Assembly (NCBI RefSeq): GCF_033845285.1
Contig: NZ_JAWXCX010000001.1
Span: 124,001-188,000, forward strand
From: Marinococcus sp. PL1-022
Lineage (GTDB): Bacteria; Bacillota; Bacilli; Bacillales; Marinococcaceae
DNA length: 64,000 nt
Direction of reading: 5' to 3'
The notes below the pieces were generated by a model. The model had not been told where the DNA came from. It ran no database searches and saw only the letters and a list, made by a program, of their open reading frames with translations. Positions 10,550 through 19,460 of this stretch are shown one piece after another. Within the stretch, counting starts at the first letter, position 1. Each line of letters opens with the position of its first letter. The position numbers and the translations under genes are program-made.

Positions 10550-12223
10550 TTATTCTTTTACAGCGGCAAATTCACGCAGGATCCGGACGGTGGTGGCCCG
10601 GATTAAATCGGGGAGAACGTGAAAGGAGTAAGGCTTGTAGACCCTCTCAGTCCATTTATGCCCGTCCTTCCCGTAAACACCCATGTTGATGGAGGAGATG
10701 TTCAGCTGCTTTATAGCTTCGACCGGCACTGGATAAAGGGTGTCTCCCTCCGGTAAATTTTTCAGCAGAGGCTGAAGCTCTGCATCTGATTCCTGAATGG
10801 ATAAAAAGCTGCCGTCGGATAAATAGGGAAAGAAATTGCGCATCTCAAATATTTCCCCGGTACCGGCCGCGTTGTCCTGAAGAATAGAGGAGAGGGATGC
10901 CTTCAGCTGCCGGTGCCGGCTATTATCATCTGTTAAATAATTATGCGGGAGAAACGGCGGAGCGTAAAAGAAAATGATCTGCGGTGCTTTATCCGGATCA
11001 AGCTCGCGCAGAGCGTGCACCAGTTCAAAGCTTCGCAGCCGGAGATCCATGCCGGCGGTTTCAGAAAGCCGTTTTTGAATGGCTGCCTGCGTGTCGAGTC
11101 CCTTTTGTTCGAGTTCAAGGCGGTAGTTTTCATACGTCTTAACGTCTATTTCCCAGGAAATATTTTTCGGAGGCATGCCGGTGACCTCGATGTATCTATC
11201 GTATTGAGAAGCAAAGTACTGCTCCGATTCTGCTGCTGCCCGACGTGCCGCCTGAAGCATTTGTTCGGTTACCTGTTCCGCGGTGGTTTCGTATAAAAAG
11301 TAATTAAAATACAGCCGGCTGCCTGAAGCAGTCTGAACAGTATAGCTTTCCTTCGTATCACGCTGATAAAGACATGTCGGGGGTAAAATCAGCTCTCCAG
11401 GAATATGCTCGGTTAAGTCATAATTGTTGTGGATGCGCTCCGTGAGCTTAGCGGCAACGAAATTAGGATCTACGCCGGCAAGCGTATCACCAACGTGCAC
11501 TTCGCGCCCAAAAACGAAAAAGGCAGGAAGCAGTTTTCCGGCGGTTCCTGTATAGATGTACTTTGTGGTATCTCCTTCATACAGTGGGGCAATAAAGTCG
11601 TTATTAATCGCGAGCAGGTACTGAAGGCCGTGAGAACGTTTTAAATCACGAAGAACAGGCAGTGCGCCGATAAGGCCGCAGTGCTCGCTTTCTTCATCGG
11701 GATTCAGTAAAAGCAGGATATTGCCTTCAAGTTTTTCCGGATGCTCCGAGAAATAAAGCAGATTCACGATATGCACGGCGATGCCGCTTTTCATATCGAC
11801 GGACCCGCGTCCGAACATCCAGTCTCCGCTTTGGGCATCTGTCTGCGCTTCGGGATCATTTGTATAGCTTTGAAAGTAAGAAAGCAGTTCTTTTGGTGAA
11901 CAGGCCTGGTGTTTAATGTTTCCATAATCTTCGATTCCTACTGTATCGATGTGGGAATGATAAAGGATTGTCTGGGCTGAAGAAGATGGGCCTTTGATAA
12001 AGGCAAACACATTCTGGCGTCCGTGAGGGTCTCCGTGAACCGGCTCTACCCAGACGCGTTCCGGGAACTGTTGGAAATAAGGAAATGTATGCAGGATGCG
12101 GTAAAGCTCCCGCGCGATGGATACTTCGCCATCGGAAGCGTTCACGCTGTTCCACTCCACCAGATATTCTGTAAGATACTCCGCCTGTTCTGCTGTGGTA
12201 AGAGACTGTAAGTTTTCGTACAT
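10550..12223 (-). CDS. rocB: M20-family peptidase, RocB-like
   Basis: Zinc-dependent M20 peptidase/deacylase of 557 residues, the length of RocB. B. subtilis RocB is encoded in an arginine-catabolism operon, but its reaction is not defined. Metal-site signatures are the H-S-H-I-D-T-V motif (about residues 93-99), G-R-G-S-V-D-M-K-S-G (about 138-147) with the second Asp ligand, and N-P-D-E-E-S-E-H-C-G (about 180-190) with the catalytic Glu pair. It stands alone, about 8 kb from rocD-rocA. I saw no sigma-54 promoter upstream, so it need not share their control. Confidence 0.88.
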   Translation of the reverse strand: MYENLQSLTTAEQAEYLTEYLVEWNSVNASDGEVSIARELYRILHTFPYFQQFPERVWVEPVHGDPHGRQNVFAFIKGPSSSAQTILYHSHIDTVGIEDYGNIKHQACSPKELLSYFQSYTNDPEAQTDAQSGDWMFGRGSVDMKSGIAVHIVNLLYFSEHPEKLEGNILLLLNPDEESEHCGLIGALPVLRDLKRSHGLQYLLAINNDFIAPLYEGDTTKYIYTGTAGKLLPAFFVFGREVHVGDTLAGVDPNFVAAKLTERIHNNYDLTEHIPGELILPPTCLYQRDTKESYTVQTASGSRLYFNYFLYETTAEQVTEQMLQAARRAAAESEQYFASQYDRYIEVTGMPPKNISWEIDVKTYENYRLELEQKGLDTQAAIQKRLSETAGMDLRLRSFELVHALRELDPDKAPQIIFFYAPPFLPHNYLTDDNSRHRQLKASLSSILQDNAAGTGEIFEMRNFFPYLSDGSFLSIQESDAELQPLLKNLPEGDTLYPVPVEAIKQLNISSINMGVYGKDGHKWTERVYKPYSFHVLPDLIRATTVRILREFAAVKE

Positions 12224-12396
12224 TGCTGATCACCTCGCCGCAATAATTGCTGTTGTCTCTTATTCTACTGTATGAATCTGCCAAAGTAAGCAAATAAGTG
12301 AATTTTCCTGCGAAAGATTGTTTTATGTCTCAAGTCCTGAGCCGTGCAGAAATAAGCAGGGGCGCCGTATAATAAACATATAAAGGAGGAAGATGC

Positions 12397-12684
12397 ATGA
12401 CAGTAACCATTAAAGCATTTCTGCAGGCACAGCCGGGAAAAGAAGAAGCTTTGAAAACAGAGCTGAAAAAGGCGCTGGCCCCGTCGCGGGCAGAAGCAGG
12501 CTGTATAGAATATGTTCTGTATGAATCGGAAGCGCAGGACGGGGTATTTATCTTTTCCGAACAGTGGAAGGATGAAGAGGCCGTGCAGCAGCATATTCAG
12601 ACTGAACATTATCAGGCCTACCGGCAGAATACAGAAAATCTTGTCGTATCAAGAGAAGTGTATAAATTGAAACCGGTGGAATAA
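12397..12684 (+). CDS. Antibiotic biosynthesis monooxygenase (ABM) domain protein
   Basis: A 95-residue ferredoxin-like fold protein of the ABM/YgiN family, whose members act on quinols or other aromatics without cofactors, or degrade heme. Family marks are the N-terminal V-T-I-K-A-F-L strand, the R-A-E-A-G-C-I-E-Y segment and F-I-F-S-E-Q-W-K-D-E-E-A followed by H-I-Q-T-E-H-Y. A quinol-monooxygenase role is possible but not shown. AAAGGAGGAAG precedes the start. Monocistronic. Confidence 0.88.
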   Translation: MTVTIKAFLQAQPGKEEALKTELKKALAPSRAEAGCIEYVLYESEAQDGVFIFSEQWKDEEAVQQHIQTEHYQAYRQNTENLVVSREVYKLKPVE

Positions 12685-12689
12685 ACGAA

Positions 12690-12719
12690 AAGAAGCTGCT
12701 TGCCGGCAGCTTCTTTTTT
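12690..12719. terminator. Bidirectional terminator between ABM and ASCH genes
   Basis: AAGAAGCTGC and GCAGCTTCTT flank a short GC loop, with T-runs available in both directions. Confidence 0.85.
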
Positions 12720-12728
12720 GGCTTTTCC

Positions 12729-13172
12729 TTATTTCATCACTTCGAACCGTTCGCAGACGACTGTCATATCCTCCCGGAATATTTCCCCGACCTCTTCGAG
12801 CGCTTCGGTAAAAAATTGTTCATGTGCCTTCCACCAGTACTCGTATGAACGGTCTCCTTCCCCTTCGGCTTCAGCAAATTCTTTGGGCACTTCGTTCATC
12901 GGCATAATTTTGACGCTGGTAGTCTGGATAATGCATACCGGATCGCCGGCTCTGTTTAAAACGACGCTGTAATCCCCTATCGAAGGAAGAGGTTCATTTT
13001 CAATCTCATAAAACATGTAAGCCGAACATGTGGCCGTTTTGACTCCGGAAACGACAAGCTCTGCAAGTTCATCGGCATCTACGCCAAAGGACCAGGCCGT
13101 CACCTGTTCGGGAGGGGTCTCGTTTCGCTGCTGCCAAAAATTTTTCCAATAAGTATCTGCTGCCTGGTTCAT
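12729..13172 (-). CDS. ASCH-domain protein (YhfF-like)
   Basis: A 147-residue ASCH-domain protein, a PUA-like fold proposed to bind RNA or nucleotides. The W-S-F-G and K-T-A-T-C-S segments and the G-D-Y-S-V-V-L-N-R-A-G-D-P-V-C-I-I strand pair are typical of the YhfF branch, as is the late acidic E-G-D-R-S-Y-E-Y-W-W segment. Function not established. It is divergent from the following phosphatase gene with a gap of about 180 bp. Confidence 0.82.
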   Translation of the reverse strand: MNQAADTYWKNFWQQRNETPPEQVTAWSFGVDADELAELVVSGVKTATCSAYMFYEIENEPLPSIGDYSVVLNRAGDPVCIIQTTSVKIMPMNEVPKEFAEAEGEGDRSYEYWWKAHEQFFTEALEEVGEIFREDMTVVCERFEVMK

Positions 13173-13354
13173 TGCAACTCCCCGTTTCTGTGATGGTCTT
13201 TCTTTTATTAAAACATACTTCCACCGGAATATATAACTTTGAAGAGCATATTAATAGAACCCTGCTGCAAATTTATTCGCGACATCTCCAAAAGTTTATG
13301 ATAAAAGTAAATAAGAAAGATTCATATCGTCATTACATTGGGAGGAAATCAGAA

Positions 13355-14203
13355 ATGAAGCTAATCGCTGTTGATTTAGATGGAACACTTATTAAAAAAG
13401 ATCGCTCCATCAGTGCAGAAAATGTAAGGACTATAAAAACCGCTCAGGAGGAGGGGGATATAGTAGCCGTCTGCTCCGGACGGTCTCTGCAGGATACTGA
13501 GGATATTTTAAAGACTGCCGGCCTGGACTGCCCGATGATGGTCGGAAACGGGGCATGGACCTATCAGGACGGGAAAAGTATTGATCAGCTGGTGATGCCT
13601 GAAGAGATTACTGAGGAACTGCTTCCCGACCTTGAAAACGAAGGTTGGTACTACGAGATATACACAAATCAGGGAGTAATACTGCTTGAAGGCGGAAAGG
13701 AGCGGCTCAGGGCAGAGGTGCAGAAGGTACAGGAAGAGAATGAGGAGATGAACACAGCCTGGGCGGAAGAGGAGATGGGCATCCAATACGCCCAGCACGG
13801 CACGGGATATATGAAGGACTACCGTGATGTGGATCCGGCAACGGCAGGAATATACAAAATATTTGTATTGTCCTTTGATCAAAAAAGATTAAAAAAACTG
13901 CGGGACCGGATGTCCCCGCGTACAGACGTTTCTTTAACTTCCTCTGGGATTACAAAGCTTGAGATCGCACACCCAAGCGTGAGCAAAGGGTATGCTCTGC
14001 GCCGCATGGCAGAAGAAATGGGTGTGCCGCTCGAAAACACAGCGGCAATTGGTGACAATTTGAATGATTTATCCATGTTTGACGTTGCCGGTACAAGTAT
14101 TGCCATGGGAAATGCAGTGGAAGAAGTGATAGAAGCTGGGGATCATGTTACCAAAAGCTATATGGAAGACGGGGTAGCTTACGCAATTGAACACTATTTA
14201 TAA
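13355..14203 (+). CDS. HAD-superfamily Cof-type phosphatase
   Basis: Soluble phosphatase of the Cof/IIB branch; members dephosphorylate sugar phosphates, flavin precursors or nucleotides. The N-terminus carries motif I D-L-D-G-T-L (nucleophile Asp at about residue 8), motif II is the C-S-G-R-S region, motif III is the late Lys near the K-G-Y-A segment, and motif IV is G-D-N-L-N-D-L-S-M. The ATG at 13355 after GGGAGGAAATC gives 282 residues starting two residues before motif I's strand. The open frame runs 61 codons further upstream, but that part has no family character. Substrate unknown. Confidence 0.9.
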   Translation: MKLIAVDLDGTLIKKDRSISAENVRTIKTAQEEGDIVAVCSGRSLQDTEDILKTAGLDCPMMVGNGAWTYQDGKSIDQLVMPEEITEELLPDLENEGWYYEIYTNQGVILLEGGKERLRAEVQKVQEENEEMNTAWAEEEMGIQYAQHGTGYMKDYRDVDPATAGIYKIFVLSFDQKRLKKLRDRMSPRTDVSLTSSGITKLEIAHPSVSKGYALRRMAEEMGVPLENTAAIGDNLNDLSMFDVAGTSIAMGNAVEEVIEAGDHVTKSYMEDGVAYAIEHYL

Positions 14204-14220
14204 ACAGCGGAAAAGATGCA

Positions 14221-14261
14221 AAAAGCCAGCAGCTCTCTTTAGAGTAGCCACTGGCTTTTTT
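14221..14261. terminator. Bidirectional terminator between HAD and NlpC/P60 genes
   Basis: AAAAGCCAG and CTGGCTTTTTT form the stem base, with AGCTCTCT/AGAGTAGCC inside. It serves both converging genes. Confidence 0.8.
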
Positions 14262-14272
14262 GCTGAAGTTGT

Positions 14273-15265
14273 TTAAATTTCGCCTGCTCCCATGTAGCGC
14301 GGTGCCCAGTAGGAGCTGTTCATGCTTGAGACAGTAACACCGGTGGAAGCGCCTGCGTGAATAAATTCGTTGTTTCCAGCGTAAATACCAGCATGGGATG
14401 CGCCGCCCCGTGTATCAAAGAAAACGATATCGCCAACAGACGGGCTTGAAACCTTTGTGCTTGCACTATAAATAGAGGCCACAGTACGCGGCATGCTTTT
14501 GCCGTGTTTATCATATACGTAGTTGATAAAGCCGCTGCAGTCGAACCCGCTTGAAGACATGCCGCCCCATACGTAAGGAGTGCCCATGTACTGCTTGGCT
14601 GTACTGACGATGTCTGAACCAGTGCCAGTTGAAACGCCGGCTACTTGTTCATTGCTGCTCGAGCTGCTGGCAGAAGAACCGTCGTAATCCATCAGGGCAC
14701 TCTGCGTGGACGGCCCTGCTACTCCGTAGTAGCTGCCGGCAGGAGACGAGATGCCTGTTGCCGATTGGAAGTCCTTAACAGCCTGGAGCGTTTTAGGACC
14801 AAAACGGAAACCGGTGTAGCCCTCGAAGAAGCCGTGCTCTTTTAGTTTCTTTTGAAGAGCGTTTACGGAAGAATTCACATCACCGTAGGATAATGAACCG
14901 TGGCTTCCAATGGAAGTGGAGCTAGAACTGCCCGATGTGTTTGAAGAGGAACTGGATCCGATTACGTCCATTAATGCTCCCTGAGTCGAAGGTCCTGCTA
15001 CTCCGTAATAGTTACCTGCTGGAGATGAAATGCCTTCTGCCGATTGGAAATCCTTAACAGCCTGAAGGGTTTTAGGGCCGAAGCGGGAACCGGTATATCC
15101 TTCAAAGTATCCTTCTTCTTTTAATGCTTCCTGAAGATCATTTACGGAAGAGTTTACATCACCATAGGATAAAGAACCATGATCATCAATTGCTGCATCC
15201 GCTGCCTGAGGGCCTGCGAATAGTACTCCTGCTGTTACTGCTGTTCCAAATAAGTATTTTTTCAT
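14273..15265 (-). CDS. Secreted NlpC/P60 peptidoglycan endopeptidase with two binding domains
   Basis: Probable D,L-endopeptidase acting on wall peptides outside the cell. The signal peptide (about 1-24) ends A-A-D-A. Two nearly identical PG_binding_1-type repeats (about 28-103 and 122-193), each holding F-G-P-K-T-L-Q-A-V-K-D-F-Q, are joined by Ser-rich linkers. The NlpC/P60 domain (about 213-330) has the catalytic triad candidates Cys243 (D-C-S-G), His291 (S-H-A-G-I) and His303 (F-I-H-A). Overall layout resembles LytE/CwlS-type autolysins, with PG_binding domains in place of LysM. About 640 bp without a gene lie upstream. Confidence 0.93.
   Translation of the reverse strand: MKKYLFGTAVTAGVLFAGPQAADAAIDDHGSLSYGDVNSSVNDLQEALKEEGYFEGYTGSRFGPKTLQAVKDFQSAEGISSPAGNYYGVAGPSTQGALMDVIGSSSSSNTSGSSSSTSIGSHGSLSYGDVNSSVNALQKKLKEHGFFEGYTGFRFGPKTLQAVKDFQSATGISSPAGSYYGVAGPSTQSALMDYDGSSASSSSSNEQVAGVSTGTGSDIVSTAKQYMGTPYVWGGMSSSGFDCSGFINYVYDKHGKSMPRTVASIYSASTKVSSPSVGDIVFFDTRGGASHAGIYAGNNEFIHAGASTGVTVSSMNSSYWAPRYMGAGEI
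14687..15184 (-). repeat. Two tandem copies encoding peptidoglycan-binding domains
   Basis: The segments at 14957-15184 and 14687-14902 encode nearly identical 70-75-residue domains and remain very similar at DNA level, separated by a Ser/Thr linker. This is intragenic duplication. Confidence 0.8.
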
Positions 15266-15906
15266 TATGTGTGTTCACTTGCTTTTTCTATCATCCGCTG
15301 TCTTATATATGTAGGAGTATAATGATAAGTTTTTCGATATGATTACTGGATTTTATAAGTATAAATGGTAGACAGGCTAATGGATGTAGCGAAGTGAAGC
15401 TGCACCTCCTAAATGTATTTTTGTGAGTCTTTAGTATGTGTTTTTCTATAAACCCAATTCTATAAGAATGTGAGAGACAATTCAATAATGTGCAAGTTTT
15501 GTAATATAGTTTTAATAAAAATGCTTTTATAAAAGTACTTTTGAAATAATCGAAGCAAAAAAACCCAACTGTCTTATTAATAGTTTGAATTTTTAATAAG
15601 TAATGCTAAAGACTGTTATTTAGGTAAAAAAGACTATGTATAAAAATGGCAGTGAATTAAAATATGACGTTTTTTAAATGAATATTAAGGGAAAATAGTA
15701 GAGTTATTAAAGGTGTACAGTAATATACTTGTAACATTTTTGTAATATAAAATGATAAATCATAATAAGTGTTAAATATACATGTTTTATTTTTGCAATA
15801 ATTCAGTAGTTATCCAAACGGCTTATTGATAAATGGGCCGTACAGGAACTGCATTTGGGTGTTCCGTCCTATAGAGCGGGACGTCTTCGTTTTATGCACA
15901 GAAAAA
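15266..15906. other. AT-rich intergenic region without a recognisable gene
   Basis: About 640 bp, very AT-rich, between the divergently placed start of the NlpC/P60 gene and the end of the YwaF-like gene. No convincing ORF was seen. Near 15864-15884 the sequence CGTCC...GGACG can form a small hairpin followed by TCTTCGTTTT. I saw none of the conserved segments of a cyclic-di-AMP riboswitch, which precedes some wall-hydrolase genes. Confidence 0.5.
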
Positions 15907-16635
15907 TTAAAAAACGAGAAACTTTTTCAGGACGAATCGGTATCCTGCGTACAGGCATAGAAATGCAGTTAGTGCGATGGCCTGAAGCGTGATTAAATAA
16001 TACGGCCACGGGCCGAACAAATCGTACGGGGAGGGCGACGCTGGTTTTTCCATTAAATACATGTAATTAGCGCCGAAAGAGAGATTTACTAAAAACGCCA
16101 ATGCGGCCGCAGTATTCAGGGCTCCCCAAACGACAAACAAGGAGCGAAAGGAGATAAAGGTACGCTTCACCACCACCTGATAAACAACGCCTGCCACAAT
16201 CAGCGCGTGAGTAATAAAAAAGTGAAGAAACCGAAAATGAGGGAAGCCGTACCGTTCCATATCCGGAAATATTATAGTAAGTAAGGCGCTGGAGGTTCCG
16301 GCATAAAACGCGAAGGAAGTCCAAAAGCGGCTGCCGGTGATAAGCATAATAACAACTGCTATCCAGGCAAGATCGCTGACTTTAAGCGGAAGTGAAAAAC
16401 GAGGGTTCCAAATGCCGTTGGTAATATAAAAAAGCTGCAGGGCCAGCTGTCCAAGCAGAAAGGTGGAAATGATGAGCCACTTAATCGTCTGACGGGCCAG
16501 GGGCTCGCTCCGAAGGTAGTTCTGAAAAAGTATAATACCGGTACAGGCAAGGGCAAGGCAAACCCATACCATAAGCTGCCCGATACCAAAGGGTTCAAAG
16601 ACCGGACCGTCATGATTAAATCTCCACCACCACAT
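15907..16635 (-). CDS. TIGR02206/YwaF-family integral membrane protein
   Basis: Polytopic protein of 242 residues with about six to seven hydrophobic helices. The N-terminal M-W-W-W-R-F-N-H-D-G-P segment and the L-P-L-K-V-S-D-L-A-W-I-A helix are typical of the family. Function unknown; B. subtilis YwaF is the best-known relative. The start at 16635 is preferred because a G-rich ribosome-binding site (AGGGGGG) sits 8-9 nt upstream and family members begin here. A longer reading to 16740 adds 35 basic residues without support. Confidence 0.85.
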   Translation of the reverse strand: MWWWRFNHDGPVFEPFGIGQLMVWVCLALACTGIILFQNYLRSEPLARQTIKWLIISTFLLGQLALQLFYITNGIWNPRFSLPLKVSDLAWIAVVIMLITGSRFWTSFAFYAGTSSALLTIIFPDMERYGFPHFRFLHFFITHALIVAGVVYQVVVKRTFISFRSLFVVWGALNTAAALAFLVNLSFGANYMYLMEKPASPSPYDLFGPWPYYLITLQAIALTAFLCLYAGYRFVLKKFLVF

Positions 16636-16797
16636 ATTTAATTCCCCCCTCGTTTTCCTTTTACCAGTATACGCGTTGCCAAAAGCTTCCCTCAAGGCCA
16701 GTTCTTTAAACAAATTATTCCGGGGCAGGCGTGGTTTCAATAAAAGAAGAATGTAAAGGAAAACAAAGTATTCCGCTTCCTTTTTCCCATTAAAGGA

Positions 16798-16826
16798 TTG
16801 AAATGTTAAGGCAATAGCGTTAAAAT
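16798..16826 (+). promoter_or_regulatory. Sigma-A-type promoter of the BASS transporter gene
   Basis: TTGAAA (16798-16803), a 17-bp spacer and TAAAAT (16821-16826), 43 bp before the ATG. Confidence 0.55.
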
Positions 16827-16868
16827 GCTAAATATTTCATAATTTAGAGAAAATAAAGGAGTGGGAGA

Positions 16869-17831
16869 ATGAACAGCCTGAATATATTCGTAAATAAGTA
16901 TTTTGCTGTTTTTGTGTTAATTGTTGCATTTATTGCTTATCTGCTGCCGGATGTATTTGTAGGAATTACTGGTTACATAACTATTTTACTCGGGATCATA
17001 ATGTTTGGAATGGGGCTTACGCTGAATCTCTCCGATTTCCGTATTGTGGCAAAAAAGCCGCTGCCGGTGCTGACCGGGGTGGTTGCGCAGTTTGTTATCA
17101 TGCCGCTTGCTGCCTTTATCATTGCCCTGGTTCTGCAGCTTCCGCCGGAAATAGCGGCAGGTCTCGTGCTTGTAGGTGCGTGTCCGGGCGGTACAGCCTC
17201 AAACGTTATGGTGTACCTGGCTAAAGGGGATCTCCCGGTATCAGTGGCTATGACGACGGTGTCGACACTGCTTGCGCCGCTGTTGACGCCAATTGCTCTT
17301 TTAGTGTTTGCAAATGAGTGGCTGCCGGTGGATCCGCTGGCAATGTTCTTATCCATTTTCCAGGTGATTATTGTACCTATCGCACTCGGTTTAATGATCA
17401 AACAGCTATTTCCAAGGACGGTGGAAAAAAGCGTTCAGGCGCTCCCGATTGTGTCCATGGCAGCCATTATTGCGATTGTGGCGGGAGTCGTCGGGGCAAA
17501 CCAGGAAAACATTGCTGCAACCGGGCTGTTGGTTTTTGCAGCGGTGGTGCTTCATAACGGCTTTGGGCTGGCCCTTGGCTATGTCACGGCGAAGCTGGTG
17601 GGGTTAGACGAAACAAAACGGCGGGCCGTATCGATTGAGGTCGGAATGCAGAATTCCGGGCTTGGCACCCAGCTGGCGACGGTCCACTTCACGCCGCTTG
17701 CTGCGCTTCCAAGTGCTGTTTTCTCTGTCTGGCACAATATTTCGGGGCCGCTGCTCGTGTCCTGGTGGGGAAGGAAAAGCCAGAAGAAGGAAGAGGCTGT
17801 GAGGGAAAAGGAATGGAAGCATTATAAATAA
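16869..17831 (+). CDS. Bile acid:sodium symporter (BASS) family transporter, YocS-like
   Basis: Sodium-coupled organic anion importer of 320 residues with about nine or ten membrane helices. The G-M-G-L-T-L-N segment, the A-C-P-G-G-T-A-S-N-V-M motif around residue 112 and the late E-V-G-M-Q-N-S-G-L-G motif are the sodium/substrate sites of the family. Bacterial members carry keto acids such as pyruvate or pantoate as well as bile acids, so the substrate is open. It ends with a basic cytoplasmic tail. Transcribed alone. Confidence 0.92.
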   Translation: MNSLNIFVNKYFAVFVLIVAFIAYLLPDVFVGITGYITILLGIIMFGMGLTLNLSDFRIVAKKPLPVLTGVVAQFVIMPLAAFIIALVLQLPPEIAAGLVLVGACPGGTASNVMVYLAKGDLPVSVAMTTVSTLLAPLLTPIALLVFANEWLPVDPLAMFLSIFQVIIVPIALGLMIKQLFPRTVEKSVQALPIVSMAAIIAIVAGVVGANQENIAATGLLVFAAVVLHNGFGLALGYVTAKLVGLDETKRRAVSIEVGMQNSGLGTQLATVHFTPLAALPSAVFSVWHNISGPLLVSWWGRKSQKKEEAVREKEWKHYK

Positions 17832-17834
17832 TAG

Positions 17835-17870
17835 AAAAAATCCCGTGCTCACAGTGAGCGCGGGATTTTT
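17835..17870. terminator. Bidirectional terminator between BASS and trxA genes
   Basis: AAAAAATCCCG(C/T)GCTCAC pairs with GTGAGCGCGGGATTTTT, an almost perfect stem with tails on both sides. Confidence 0.92.
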
Positions 17871-17881
17871 AAAACGGAAAA

Positions 17882-18196
17882 TTACATGTGTTTTTCAAGC
17901 AGGCCCTGGAGCTGATCCTTTGGCTGGAAGCCGACGATTTGTTCTACCATTTCGCCGTCCTTGAAAATCATGAGTGTTGGAATACTCATAACACCGTATT
18001 TACCGGCGGTTTCCTGATTTTCGTCAACGTTTAATTTAGCAATTTTGACGTTGTCGCCGATTTCTTCGTTAATTTCTTCGAGAACCGGAGCGATCATTTT
18101 GCAGGGTCCGCACCAAGGTGCCCAAAAGTCAGTTAGAACGACACCTTCGGAAATCTGTTGGGAAAAGTCCTGATCTGATACGTGTACAATAGCCAT
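17882..18196 (-). CDS. trxA: Thioredoxin
   Basis: Cytosolic disulfide reductase of 104 residues, the usual thioredoxin length. The active site W-A-P-W-C-G-P-C places the redox cysteines at 29 and 32, the buried Asp is in L-T-D-F-W, and the cis-Pro is in M-S-I-P-T-L. AGGAGGT precedes the start (reverse strand). Monocistronic with its own terminator. Confidence 0.97.
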   Translation of the reverse strand: MAIVHVSDQDFSQQISEGVVLTDFWAPWCGPCKMIAPVLEEINEEIGDNVKIAKLNVDENQETAGKYGVMSIPTLMIFKDGEMVEQIVGFQPKDQLQGLLEKHM

Positions 18197-18399
18197 TTAT
18201 GAGAACCTCCTTCATTTCGCTTCATTGCGAGTATAGAGTAATCGTAGTACGAATAACCCTATTTGTCTAAAAGTATGCTTGAGCGGTTCAATTTTTTCAA
18301 GGGGAAGGAATGGATAATGAAGTGCACGGGAAAGAATATAAATAAGAAAATTCACAGAGAGTAAGTATTCGGAAGCATAGAGAAGAAAGGGGTTCACCT

Positions 18400-18990
18400 A
18401 TGGCAAATAATGATAGGGATAAAGAAATAAGAAGCTATTTTAGGGAAATGGATCGCAGTTTTTATATGGATACGGACAAAAGCCTTGCCAAGTGGGATCA
18501 GGCTTTATCGATTGGGCACGGGCAAACCATCTCTCAACCGTCGCTCGTATTGAAAATGACGCTGGAGCTGGATGTGGAGCCAGGCTCCCGGGTGCTCGAG
18601 ATTGGTACAGGCTCCGGCTACCAGACCGCTCTGCTAGCAGCTTTCTCCGACTTTGTGTACACGGTCGAACGAATTCCGCCATTGCAGGAAAGGGCACAGG
18701 AGCGCCTGTTGGAAGCAGGGTTTACAAACATTAATTACCTGCTGGGCGACGGCAGTAAAGGCTGGCCGGAGCATGCGCCGTACGACCGTATTATGGTAAC
18801 GGCAGCAGCTGAAGCTGTGCCAGATTCCTTAGTGGATCAGCTGGCAGCTCCCGGGAAAATGATGGTGCCGGTAGGCGGCCGTACGGGGCAGGAACTTCTT
18901 CTCATCGAAAAAAACCAACAGGGAGAAGTGCACTCTCATGTAGTCGAATATGTAGCATTCGTGCCGCTCGAGCAGGACGATAAAACGTGA
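18400..18990 (+). CDS. pcm: Protein-L-isoaspartate O-methyltransferase-like methyltransferase
   Basis: SAM-dependent enzyme of 196 residues that would repair isoaspartyl sites in damaged proteins. The G-H-G-Q-T-I-S-Q-P segment is the family's substrate-loop signature, motif I is V-L-E-I-G-T-G-S-G-Y-Q-T-A, and the late V-P-V-G-G-R segment is also diagnostic. The N-terminal 35 residues are typical of shorter bacterial members. The ATG follows AAGAAAGGGG. Pcm is uncommon in Bacillus; a related specialised methyltransferase cannot be excluded. Confidence 0.88.
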   Translation: MANNDRDKEIRSYFREMDRSFYMDTDKSLAKWDQALSIGHGQTISQPSLVLKMTLELDVEPGSRVLEIGTGSGYQTALLAAFSDFVYTVERIPPLQERAQERLLEAGFTNINYLLGDGSKGWPEHAPYDRIMVTAAAEAVPDSLVDQLAAPGKMMVPVGGRTGQELLLIEKNQQGEVHSHVVEYVAFVPLEQDDKT

Positions 18991-19096
18991 GAAAACGTGG
19001 AAGGCGTAAAGGACCAGTCAATATGAGGGAGATTATGTGGGCGGTTTCCACTGTGTTACGCTTTACATGCACGTTATTTTAAAGAGGAGGTTTACT

Positions 19097-19420
19097 ATGC
19101 CAACGGTTCACGTAAAAGGCTATGGTACATTTGAAGTGGAAGAAGGAAAAAAATTAGTGCTTGCACTTGAAGACAACGGTGTTGATATTCTGCACCGCTG
19201 CGGCGGAAACGCCAGGTGCACCACCTGCAGGTGTGAAGTAAACGAAGGAGAGCTCGGGCCGAAAGAAGCTCCTGAAGCCGCGGTTCTCGAAAACAAAGAC
19301 ATTACTGATGAAAATATCAGGCTCTCCTGTCAAAACCGGGTGTATTCCGACCTGACAGTAACACCAGTTATGACGGCCTCCAACTCTGATATGGAGCCGG
19401 GAAGACGCCCGGTAGATTAA
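19097..19420 (+). CDS. 2Fe-2S plant-type ferredoxin
   Basis: Small electron carrier of 107 residues. Cluster ligands are Cys35, Cys41, Cys44 and Cys78 in the pattern C-x5-C-x2-C...C, with an extra Cys46. The surrounding R-C-G-G-N-A-R-C-T-T-C motif is typical of beta-grasp ferredoxins. The ATG at 19097 is chosen because AGAGGAGG precedes it and it begins the first beta strand; the open frame extends 20 codons further without a ribosome-binding site. Redox partner unknown. Confidence 0.9.
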   Translation: MPTVHVKGYGTFEVEEGKKLVLALEDNGVDILHRCGGNARCTTCRCEVNEGELGPKEAPEAAVLENKDITDENIRLSCQNRVYSDLTVTPVMTASNSDMEPGRRPVD

Positions 19421-19421
19421 T

Positions 19422-19459
19422 AAAAAGCCGCGGTCTCTTTTTAGGGACCGCGGCTTTTT
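19422..19459. terminator. Bidirectional terminator between ferredoxin and DAACS transporter
   Basis: AAAAAGCCGCGGTC and GACCGCGGCTTTTT form a perfect stem for the two converging genes. Confidence 0.93.
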
Positions 19460-19460
19460 G

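Noticed and set aside
12224-12396. TGGCAG upstream of the rocB-like gene as a sigma-54 promoter
   Set aside because: There is no TTGC element at the required distance.
15266-15420. Cyclic-di-AMP riboswitch before the NlpC/P60 gene
   Set aside because: The conserved GGGGGAACC and GCCGAATC-like segments are missing; the region is simply AT-rich.
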